A stretch of DNA of 64,000 nt, from assembly GCA_028583415.1 (NCBI GenBank), contig CM053270.1, positions 6,022,342 to 6,086,341 on the forward strand. The letters run 5' to 3'. The stretch comes from Protea cynaroides. Taxonomy: Eukaryota > Streptophyta > Magnoliopsida > Proteales > Proteaceae. Below are positions 47,971-57,020 of the stretch, in pieces. Made by a program: the position numbers and the translations under genes. The notes beneath the pieces are model-generated. The model had not been told where the DNA came from, searched no databases, and worked only from the letters and a program-made list of their open reading frames with translations. How positions within the stretch are numbered: position 1 is the first letter of the stretch; every line of letters begins with the position of its first letter.

Positions 47971-48212
47971 GATACTTGTATGGGTTATTACTTTATGCTT
48001 TGGTACACATTGAGATAACTGGATTTATTTATTATTTATTACTTAGTTCTCAGTTCATTATTAATAAAGATTGTCTGCTATTTATTATTATCTCTGATTG
48101 ATGTTTAATGTAATGGTTTGATTGTTGGCACAGTCTTATGTGATCCTGACTTAAACCTTAAATTGTTAATGGTTCATTCATACTTCTGATTCAACCAGAA
48201 TTAGGGTGTGAA
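47971..48212 (+). mobile_element. Tekay-type LTR 3'-end fragment
   Basis: Matches the last ~240 bp of the family LTR (TTCTCAGTTCATT, TGTAATGGTTTG, GATCCTGA, GGTTCATTCATACTTCTGATT) and ends AATTAGGGTGTGAAAA, where intact copies read GGGGTGTGACA. Confidence 0.65.
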
Positions 48213-48647
48213 AACAACATTATCTTTAACACCACCCCTCAAATTAATGGTTGTTTGTGAATCATCAATTTGTCTTAGAGGAACTCAAATTTGATTATGG
48301 ATAATGGCTTCGTAAGGACGTTCGCTAGCTGATCTTATTTTATTTTGGGTGCAGGTCTTACATCATGGGTACCATGTAGCCATTATTTTGCATCTCCTGT
48401 ATCCAAGCAAGGGAACTATATCCAAGTGGGGGGAATCAGACAGTTCAGGTAAGGTGAACGGATAGAGTCCTATTGGAGTATGGACATATTAGCATTGATT
48501 GGTATGCTAGGATTGGTTAGTGATAGATCTTTATGCTTTGCAACCCTAGCCAGCAAGGGGAGTCAGGAAATGGCCAAAGACAGCATCGGCTTGGCTCAGC
48601 CCTATCCCAAGAGGGAACTTCCTCGTTAAGAGGTGTTAGGTGCCACG
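48213..48647. mobile_element. Small mixed fragments (Copia 3' end and LTR scrap)
   Basis: 48230-48345 resembles the region next to the polypurine tract and RNase H end of a minus-strand Copia (ACACCACCCCTCAAA, TGGCTTCGTAAGGACGTTCGCTAGCTGAT). 48480-48560 resembles a diverged Tekay LTR block (GGATTGGTTAGTGAT, CCCTAGCCAGCAAGGGG). Confidence 0.45.
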
Positions 48648-48652
48648 GTATA

Positions 48653-51000
48653 TGTCATAACCCAATTCTGGTCTAACCGGAATGGTATGATGAACCGCCA
48701 ATAAACCAACGGTTCAATCAGGATCTCGTATAGGTCGTACCCACCATATCAAACCACACACACATTCCATATTAATAATTAGAGGTAATAAACAAATAAG
48801 CGAAAGTCTTACAGATAATGAACTGAGAGTTTAATAGTGGTAAATAAGTATTTAATCCAATTATCTCCAAACCACAAGACATAAAAATAAATAATCAATT
48901 ATATATCTAATGTTCAAATTATAACTAAACTTAAGCAAAAACACATTGATTGCACTCGCATGATGATTCATGTGTATCTTCTTCAACCTCTACGTCCATT
49001 GCAGCAAGGTGTCCATACGTCGACGCATTCATATATTCTTCAACAGTAGGACCTATATCATCAACTAAAAATATTTGACGTCGAAAGGGTGAGCACACAT
49101 CATGGCTCAGTGAGCAAACAAAACAATGCAACAAACATATGCATCATTCAATTCATATATTTGGTCTGATTTTTAAGTTTGCAATGTGCTATAAAAAGGT
49201 TTGGTGGCCCCCGCAACTCTATACACGAGTGTGTGATTCCGCCCTATGGATCAAACATCATTGTCGTCCCACATGCACCCACCATGGAATAGAGATAGAG
49301 CTAAAGTGTTCGGATCAAATACCACGAACACTTCTCCTGATGCCCTACCCATACGAACACGTAAGCCCTTGCTGGCGAGGGCTTGCAAACTAGGCTCGCA
49401 ACTAACCAACCCTAATGCCAAGCAGTGTATCGAAGGCCTCACCCCAGCATCCCTCAATATGTCCATAGAGATAGAGCTAAGCCCCCCCCCGCCAGAGTCA
49501 GAGACCACACGGTCTGAGATCACCTCCCCTGATCCCCTACGACGTAATAGTTCTGCTAAGGTAATGGCGATACGACAATGTTAATGGGTAAGACTAGAGT
49601 AGAGATAGAGCTAGAGTTTGGTGATGACGTCAAAGACCATCATGCCATGTCCTTCCCCTGATGCTCTACTTGCATCCACACACCAACCACACACATACAT
49701 TCACATGCCTATTCCTAGCTTCATCATCATCATAATGTTATAGATAAACAGAATTAAATATGCATGAACAGTAATAGCAGGAATATTGGATGACATGTGA
49801 GATGCACATTACAAACATACAAGAATAGAATCATTCATGGCATTGGATTTAATAAAAATAAACAGTTTGTTATTAGCCAATTAGTTTAGGTATTGTTCCC
49901 TCACCTGTTAGTAAATTTTGATCTCCTTCCAAGCCTTAAAATTATCTTTCAATCAATCTAACAACCTAAAAGTTATATGAATTTAAGTTAGGGTTCGTAT
50001 GTAACATGTTACAGTAGTAGGAAATCAAAACAGAGCAGTGATAGGTGTCTGATTGGTCCTATGGTCTTATACTATATTGACCTTATTACCTACGGTCGAT
50101 ACCCTACGGTCGCATATGGTGCGACCGTAGCTGCGACCATATGGTTTCCATATCCTCCCAAAAGCCTATGGTCGAACCTCTGGTCATGCTGGTCATGTTA
50201 TGGTCGACTGTAGCTGCAACCTTGGGATTTCTGGTCATAGACTACATGCAATTCGAGTTCTTCCTAGGTTAAAACATTTACTCTTCAATTGGATTTATTC
50301 TAAGGTCATCCTACGGCCATCATTAATAGTTTCTTATCAACCTTAATCATCAAACTCACTCCTCATGGTTCTCCTTGGGATTTTCTTAAGGAGATCACAT
50401 GGATCATAATAGGTTGATATCGCCTATTTTTCATAGAATTTTTATTCCATAGATTTTACATCTCCAGGGATTAGGTTCATACCTTTGCCTATGATAAAGA
50501 ACCAATCTCTTCTCAGCAAATTTCTCTCCTTAGCCTTTTCTTCTTCTTCTTCTCTTCCTTTTCTTCCCTTCTCTTTCTCTAGGGGTTACTAATGTTTTAA
50601 AAGAGTGAAAAATGGCTGAGGGATGTCCTTTATATAAAAGGAAACTCTCCATATAAAGTCCTCTTTCAATTAGGAAAGCAATCTCTTAGTTTGGGAAAGT
50701 TTCCAAAACTCGGAGTCTGATCTAGGGTCTCATGGTTGATAGCTACGGTCGCAGAACCCGTCGACCGTAGGGTCGAAATCATCGACCGAGGGTTTCATGG
50801 TCTGAGATTTTTGTTTCCTTCCTTATGGTCGATCATACCTACCGAGGTATTCGACCATAGGTATGTTTTCAATGTTTTTAACTTGATTCTCATACCTGGT
50901 TTGTGATCCATATTCAAACGATCAATCCACTTAGTCCAGAAATGATGGGAAGACCTAAAACGACACGGTTAGACCGGGTTAGTGGAGTACGGGTCTTACA
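48653..51000 (-). mobile_element. Tekay-type solo LTR, TSD GTATA
   Basis: 2,348 bp from TGTCATAACCC to GGTCTTACA on the plus strand, with exact GTATA duplications at 48648-48652 and 51001-51005. It is diverged from the 30615/57021 subfamily but colinear with it: small ORF near the left edge, AGAGATAGAGCT modules at 49286, 49456 and 49597, and palindromic repeats near 50090-50230 and 50745-50870. Confidence 0.95.
48931..49134 (-). CDS. LTR-encoded small ORF, copy 5 (67 aa)
   Basis: Starts at ATG 49134 and ends at 48931, giving 67 residues as in copy 1. It reads SHDVCSPFRRQIFLVDD near the start, VEEYMNASTYGHLAAMDV in the middle and HESSCECNQCVFA at the end. Identical length and start position in an independent, diverged LTR argue for constraint. 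Function unknown. Confidence 0.45.
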   Translation of the reverse strand: MLHCFVCSLSHDVCSPFRRQIFLVDDIGPTVEEYMNASTYGHLAAMDVEVEEDTHESSCECNQCVFA

Positions 51001-51019
51001 GTATAACCAAGATTAGTAC

Positions 51020-52151
51020 TATCACACCCCTATTCTGGACTAACCAGTAGTGTGATGAACCGTCACCAGAACCAACGATTCAAATCAGGATCTCGAATAA
51101 ACCGTACCCACCATAGAGAACCAAATACATCCCACAGTAATAATCAGAGATAATAATTAAATAGAAAAAATCCTTATAAATAATGAACTGAGGTCTAACA
51201 ATGATAAATAAATATTTAAATCCAGTTATCTCCAAATAACTTAAGACATAAAGTAGATAATCAATTACATGTTCCCTTATTCAAATAATACTAAAACTAA
51301 TCAAAAGCACATTGATTGCATTCACATGACTGATATGCGCATCCTCCATAACTTTCACTTCCATAGCCACCAAGTGTCCATATGTCGGCGCATTCATATA
51401 GTCTTCTATGGTCATACCTGCATCATCTGCTAAGAAAAATATTTGACGTCGAAAGGGTGAGCACACATCACGGCTCAGTGAGCAAATAAAATAATGCACA
51501 AACATTTGCATACATTCAATTCATATCGTTGGTTTGATTTTAAGTTTGCCACTGTGCTATAGAAAGGATTGGTGACTACCGCACTTCTATACATGAATGT
51601 GTGAATCTGCCCAATGGATCACACACTATTGCCAGCCCACATGCACCCACCATGGAATAGAGATAGAGCTAAAGTGTCCGGATCACACACACCGCTAACA
51701 CTTTCCTCGATGCCCTACACATACCAACACGTAAGCCCCTGTTGGCGAGGGATGACAAACTGGGCTTGCAACTAACCAATCCTAATGCCATCCAAATGTG
51801 TCCAAGGCCTCATTCCAACATCCCTCAATACGTCCATAGAGATAGAGCTAAGGTCCCCCGGTGGAGTCAAAGACCACACGGTCCAAGACCACCTCCCCTG
51901 ATGCCCTACTTCGTAATAGTTCTGCTAAGGTAATGGCGATACGACGATGTCAATGTAAAGCATGGTTTAGGGATCAAACACCCTTCCCCACACAGCATAC
52001 CAACCACACTCACAAACACATGCATATTCCTACCATCATCCACAGTAAGATAACAATAAAATAAAGACATATGAACAAGAATACCAGTAATATTGGATGA
52101 CATGTGAGATGCACATTACAAAAAAATAAGCATATAATCATTCATGGCATT
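51020..52151 (-). mobile_element. Tekay-type LTR, interrupted at 52151
   Basis: Begins TATCACACCCC (TG mutated to TA) and is colinear with the LTR at 48653 up to TCATTCATGGCATT, where the plus-strand element at 52152 is inserted. The remainder should lie beyond the window. Only 19 bp separate it from the solo LTR at 48653-51000. Confidence 0.85.
51281..51511 (-). pseudogene. LTR-encoded small ORF, copy 6 (frameshifted)
   Basis: The frame from 51511 reads SLSRDVCSPFRRQIFFLADD and IEDYMNAPTYGHLVAMEV, then shifts out of frame before the tail. The expected SCECNQCAF tail is readable in the next frame. One base change in length accounts for the break. Confidence 0.5.
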
Positions 52152-54423
52152 TGTAAGACCCGCAATCCATGAACCCGGTCTAAACCTTGATTTCATGTTG
52201 TAACAGGTCTTCCGATCATCATCGGGCCAGATGGGACGAGCGGATGACAATCAGGTACGAAATCAGACCAAACAAACCAACTTAAGTATGGATTTCATTC
52301 ATATCGGTCGATGGTACCGGTCGACCGGTGTAGTCTATGCAGCAGACTACGGAGATCCAGAATTGGATCTCTGTGGGTTCCACTTTTCTAATTCCGAATC
52401 CTAGGACTTTCCTAATCCTAAGAGGCTTCCTAAACCTAATCCTAGCCTATATAAACCCCTCTAAACCTCCTAGAATCCATTCCATTAGTCCTCATAAACC
52501 CTAGAGAGGAGAAGGAGATTGGAGAAGGAGAAGGAGCTAGGAAGAAGAAAGAAGAGCCGCCATTGCCGTTCGATGAAGCACACCTTACGCCAGTCAATGG
52601 TAAGTGTCTAAAACCCTCTCTCTCATAATATGACTCTAGGATGGTTAGTGTAGTTGAATCAATACCATGCAAAGCAGGTATTGATCTAAACCCTACTTTG
52701 CCGTCAAACCCTAATTTAGTCGAAAAACCCTAGATTCGAGTTCTAGGATGAATATCATCAAAGCTAGACTTGGATAGAGTTGGAAACAATTCTAAATTGA
52801 TGCTCAGACCTAGAATGTGTAGGAGAAACCCTGGAATCAATGGAGAATAATCGACGACAGTCGAAAAACCAAGTGCATGGTCTTTCGGGGACATACCAGT
52901 CGACCATACCGATCACACCTCATGCGACCGGTACCGCGACTGGTACCTCTCGGGAAGTGGCCTGTGGAGACTGGCTGACCATACCGGTCGCAGGTTTTCC
53001 CACAGTGCTGCGATCGGTACATGCGACCGGTCAGCTCTGTAAGGCATATTTTGTAACCCCGTTGGTTTTTCGACCAACGTAAACCCTATGAAACTATTCT
53101 AATTAAACCCTAATATCATGTAGGACTCTGTGATAGCATGTTTGAATCTTGCGATGTGGAGCAAGCTTTTAAATGAGCGTCAGGTAAGGGAATTTGACAT
53201 AAACCCTAATAATTAATGGACAGTAAACTGTTGTTAATAACAATGAATATGTGGATTGGTATTTGGGCATATCGCATGTCATCCTTTACTTTCAGCTATT
53301 ATTATTGTTCATGTATACTCGCTATTTTAGGATGTGATTGCTAGACATGTGATTGTTTTCGTTGGTGTGTGGAATGGGAAGGGCTTGGGGTCTGGAATCA
53401 TTCATCACACTGGCACCTTTTTGTAGTATTCTACCTTAGCATACTTGGTGTGGGTAGGGTATCAGGGGGAGGTCGTGGCACTGTGGTCTCCGGCCTGGCC
53501 ACCACGCTTTAGCTCTATCTCTATGCCGTAGGGAGTTATGTTGGGATAGGGTCTACTTGCGTATTGTTCTGTCCTAGTATGCTTGATACGGGTAGGGTAT
53601 CAGGGGGAGGTCGTGGCACTATGGTCTCCGGCTTGGCCACCACGCTCTAGCTCTATCTCTATGTCGTAGGGAGTTGTACTGGATGGAGCCTACAGTGATG
53701 ACATATAGGATTGGTTAGTTGCGAGCCTAGTTTGCAAGCCCTAGCCAGTAGGGGCTTATGTATTGGTATGGGTGGAGTATCAGGGGAGATAGTGGATGCC
53801 TTAGCTCTATCTCTATTCCATGGTGGGTGCATGTGGGTCGGTGGTGGTGTGATCTGCTGTGCAATTCCACACACTTGTGTATAGAGGTGCGGTGGCCTCC
53901 AAACCTTTCTATAGCACATTGCACACTTAAACCAGACCACAACATAAAATGATTGTTATTCATTTATATAATATTGTTACACTGTCTGATTGTCTTACTG
54001 AGCTAAGTTGTGAGCTCACCCTTTGCGTACACACCATTTTTAGATGTTGATGCAGGATATACAGTGGATGACTACATGAACGCGCCGGCGTATGGAGGTG
54101 TTGCTGCCCTGGACGTGCAGGCAGGAGAGGACGAGCATGACGCTTCATGCGAGTGCCCTTTCTGCGTGTACCTTTGATTTTATTTATTTGTTTCAGTTAT
54201 TTTTAAGGAATGTAAAGATATTTAATTACGTTTGAGAATTTTGAATAATTGATTATGTTATTTATTTATCAATAGATACTCAGTTCATTTATTTAAAGAC
54301 TTCCGCTGTATTATTTATATTCTGATTGTGGTTATGTGCAATGGTTTGTATGAGTGGACACGGTCTTATTGAGATCCTGGTGCGAATCATTGGTTCAGTG
54401 ACGGTTCACTCACACTTCTGGTT
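52152..54423 (+). repeat. 5' LTR of the plus-strand Tekay element (3' end lost)
   Basis: About 2.27 kb, colinear with the reverse complement of 57021-59354. It ends in ACTTCTGGTT, about 22 bp short of the usual terminal sequence ending GGGGTGTGACA. Contains AGCTCTATCTCTAT modules at about 53506, 53646 and 53799. Confidence 0.85.
54043..54177 (+). CDS. LTR-encoded small ORF, copy 7
   Basis: 45 codons from GATGTTGAT to TGA at 54175-54177: DVDAGYTVDDYMNAPAYG, GVAALDVQAGEDE and HDASCECPFCVYL. The coordinates cover the conserved block. Upstream in frame a TAA lies where copies 1 and 5 encode His, so the start is the internal ATG or an upstream exon; a TTTTTAG..GATGCAG stretch just before could serve as a splice acceptor. 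Differences from copy 1 are largely at third codon positions. Confidence 0.45.
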   Translation, partial: DVDAGYTVDDYMNAPAYGGVAALDVQAGEDEHDASCECPFCVYL

Positions 54424-54655
54424 CATAATCCCGCTCGTAGGCGACCCTGAGCCAGTGCACCTGCTCCTGAGTGACTCTGAGGCTGCGAGTAAGGCGCCCC
54501 AAGTTACGGCTCATCTCACGCTGAGCATCCCGAAGCTCCGTGAACATACCCATCACGGTGTTGGGAGGAGGCTGAGATGGTCCCGCTGCATGTGTGGGTT
54601 GTGGTGCTGGTACTGGAACATCCTCCATCTGATCATCGTTACCCTCATCATCACC
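54424..54655 (-). pseudogene. Inverted gag N-terminal fragment
   Basis: Read on the minus strand it encodes a Pro/Gln-rich stretch (VPVPAPQPTHAAGPSQPPPN) followed by a charged helical stretch (FTELRDAQREMSRNLGRLTR). This looks like the N-terminus of a Gypsy gag. It is in opposite orientation to the gag that begins at about 54656 (TFTGKPRKILWPAQWVAEM). An inversion at the 5' end of the element best explains it. Confidence 0.65.
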
Positions 54656-55445
54656 TCCTACCTTCACAGGGAAACCAAGAAAAATACTGTGGCCTGCACA
54701 GTGGGTTGCTGAGATGGAGAAGAATTTCCATCTGATGACATGTACAGAGGATGAGAAGGTGATGTTTGCTACGCACATGCTCAAGGAAGATGCAAACGCT
54801 TGGTGGAATTCTACACGGGCGTATTTGGAGACAAAGCACACTCAGATCGATTGGGCTATATTCAAGGGAGCTTTCTTCGATAAATATTTTCCAAAGAGCT
54901 TTAAAGATCAATGGAGAATGAATTCCTCAATCTACAGCAGTCTCAGTCGACTGTGGATGCTTACCAGCAAAGGTACGAAGAGCTATTTTTCTTTGCACCG
55001 AAAAGCATGCAAGAAGAAGAAACCAAGACACGTAGGTTCACCATGGGACTGCGTGGAAGCATTAGAGAGCATATCTTGGGTCTAGAGAAAAAGGTATATA
55101 ATGAGGCTGTACAGGTTGCCAGAGTGATTGAATCAAGTCAAAATGACAGCTTCTTTGCACAGAACAGGGGACTGAAGAGATCGGCTACTGAGACTTCAGG
55201 TGGCGGTAATAGTAGACCATTCCGCCCATACAAGGCTCAGTCCACCATGGTGCCTATAAGAAACACTATTGCACCACCACCGCCACAGTTCGCTGGACAA
55301 AACCCGAACATTAAGTGTTTCAACTGCTAGCAGCTGGGTCATGTTGCAAAGAACTGCGCTCTACCTAGGAAACCACCTCCACAGCAAGGAAAAGTTTTTG
55401 CTGTCACTACCGAAGAGGCAGCCGCATCACCTGATGTGGTCACTG
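54656..55445 (+). pseudogene. Tekay gag (plus-strand copy)
   Basis: Retrotransposon gag core: WPAQWVAEMEKNFHLM, EDEKVMFATHMLKEDANAWW, DWAIFKGAFFDKYFPKSF. A frameshift near 54910 is followed by LQQSQSTVDAYQQRYEELFF and TRRFTMGLRGSIREHILGL. The zinc knuckle has a TAG at 55328-55330 (CFNC, stop, QLGHVAKNC), where the other copy has Gln. The frame reaches VVT at 55444, where the intron-like segment starts. Confidence 0.9.
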
Positions 55446-55539
55446 GTATGATTCTATCCCTTCCTATTTAGCTTACTATTTTATTGTGTGTGAGCATGTA
55501 GAACTAAGGGACATTAAATTTCACGAACTGTAAATATAG
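55446..55539 (+). other. Candidate gag-pol intron (94 nt), plus-strand copy
   Basis: Begins GTATGATT and ends GTAAATATAG. It contains stops in the gag frame. Removing it joins ACTG to CGGGTATACC, a split Ala codon, and continues directly into the protease (GIPAR, then FDSGATHSFVS). The minus-strand copy has a 104-nt counterpart with the same joints. AACTAAG about 30 nt before the acceptor could be a branch site. Confidence 0.55.
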
Positions 55540-57020
55540 CGGGTATACCTGCCAGAGTACTCTTTGACTCTGGGGCCACACACTCCTTCGTTTCTATCTC
55601 TTTCGGGAAGCGAATGGAATTACGGGTCAAGCACTTAAACCCAAGCTTGATAGTTCGCTCTCCACTAGGAGTCGAAGTGGCATTGAATGAATATTATGGG
55701 CCATGTACAGTTAGTATTGAGGGTCGAAACCTAGAAGCAAATCTGGTGCAACTCGAGATGGCAGACTTTGACGTCATCTTGGGAATGGATTGACTAGGCC
55801 ATCATTCAGCTAGCCTATTATGTGGGGAAAGAAAGCTTGTGCTTACAGATAAAAAGGGAAAGGAGTTTAGCTTCACTGGGACCAAGTTACCTAGGAAGCG
55901 GAAGCTGATCCTCTCTGCCCTAAAAGCTAAGAGATGCTTAGAGAAGGGAGGAGTGGGGTATCTAGTGTCTGTAGTCGACATCACTACTGAGGTGCCAAAG
56001 ATGGAAGATATAGATGTGGTACGAGAGTTTCCAGATGTATTTCCAGAAGATCTCCCAGGTCTACCCTCAGACAGGGCTACAGAGTTCGTGATAGACCTAA
56101 TGCCAGGGTCGGCACCAGTGTCTAAAGCACCATACAGGATGGCCCCTACCGAACTAAAGGAGTTGAAGACCCAGTTACAAGAATTTCTAGATAAGGGTTT
56201 CATACGACCAAGCATTTCACCATGGGGGGCACCTGTATTGTTCGTCAAGAAGAAGGACGGTAGTGTACGGCTATGTATTGACTACCGAGAGCTGAACAAG
56301 TCAACTATCAAGAATCGATATCCTTTGCCTAGGATCGATGATCTGTTCGATCAATTGCAGGGTGCAAAGGTTTTCTCAAAGAGTGATCTCAGATCAGGGT
56401 ATCACCAATTGAAGATCAAGGCAGGAGATATTCCGAAGACTGCTTTCAGGACAAGGTATGGGCATTATGAGTTTCTAGTTATGTCGTTTGGGTTGACTAA
56501 TGCTCCAGCGTCGTTCATGGAACTGATGAACCGAGTGTTTCATGACATATTGGACACCTCAGTCATCGTATTCATCGACGACATATTGGTCTACTCAAAG
56601 GACAAGGAGGCTCATGCAACACATCTGAGCGCAGTCCTACAATAGCTGAGAAGGGAGAAGCTTTATGCCAAGTTCAAGAAGTGTGAATTTTGGCTGAAGG
56701 AAGTGGCTTTCTTGGGCCATGTAGTATCTGAAGACAGTATCAAGGTAGATCCAATTAAGAGAGCTGCTATAGTAGGATGGGAAGCACCAAAATCAATCGC
56801 GGAGATTCACAGTTTCCTTGGATTGGTTGGTTATTATAGAAGATTTGTGGAAGACTACTCAAGGATCGCCGTTCCACTTACCAGACTAACCAAGAAGGGA
56901 GAGAAATTTATATGGATAGATGAGTGCGAGAAGTGCTTTCAGACTTTGAAGTCAAGACTAGTCTCTGCACCTATCTTGACCATTCCTGCACCAAGCTTAC
57001 CGTTTACCTTATATACGAAT
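55540..57020 (+). pseudogene. Tekay protease and reverse transcriptase (plus-strand copy), truncated
   Basis: Protease: FDSGATHSFVS and FDVILGMD, with TGA at 55791 where the partner encodes Trp. RT: FPDVFPEDLPGLPSDR, KAPYRMAPTELKELK, GFIRPSISPWGAPVLFVKKK, CIDYRELNK, then the intact catalytic box FIDDILVYSK (Asp-Asp at 56577-56582). TAG at 56643-56645 replaces a Gln codon. The RT thumb (FLGHVVSEDSIKVDP, SFLGLVGYYRRFVEDYS) leads to the first residues of RNase H at 57018, where the nested LTR interrupts it. Confidence 0.93.

Larger units (their letters stand above)
52152..57020 (+). mobile_element. Tekay chromovirus element, plus strand, truncated by a nested insertion
   Basis: The 5' LTR starts TGTAAGACCCGC at 52152, followed by gag, protease and RT up to the start of RNase H, where the minus-strand element begins at 57021. 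The expected 5' flank of the TSD is GCATT (52147-52151); its partner lies outside the window. The LTR end and primer-binding region are missing and replaced by an inverted gag piece (54424-54655). Multiple stops make it non-autonomous. Confidence 0.9.

Noticed and set aside
55446..55539. Programmed ribosomal frameshift between gag and pol
   Set aside because: No slippery site or pseudoknot context was evident, the segment carries stops, and its length varies between copies in a way that changes the needed shift; an intron fits better.
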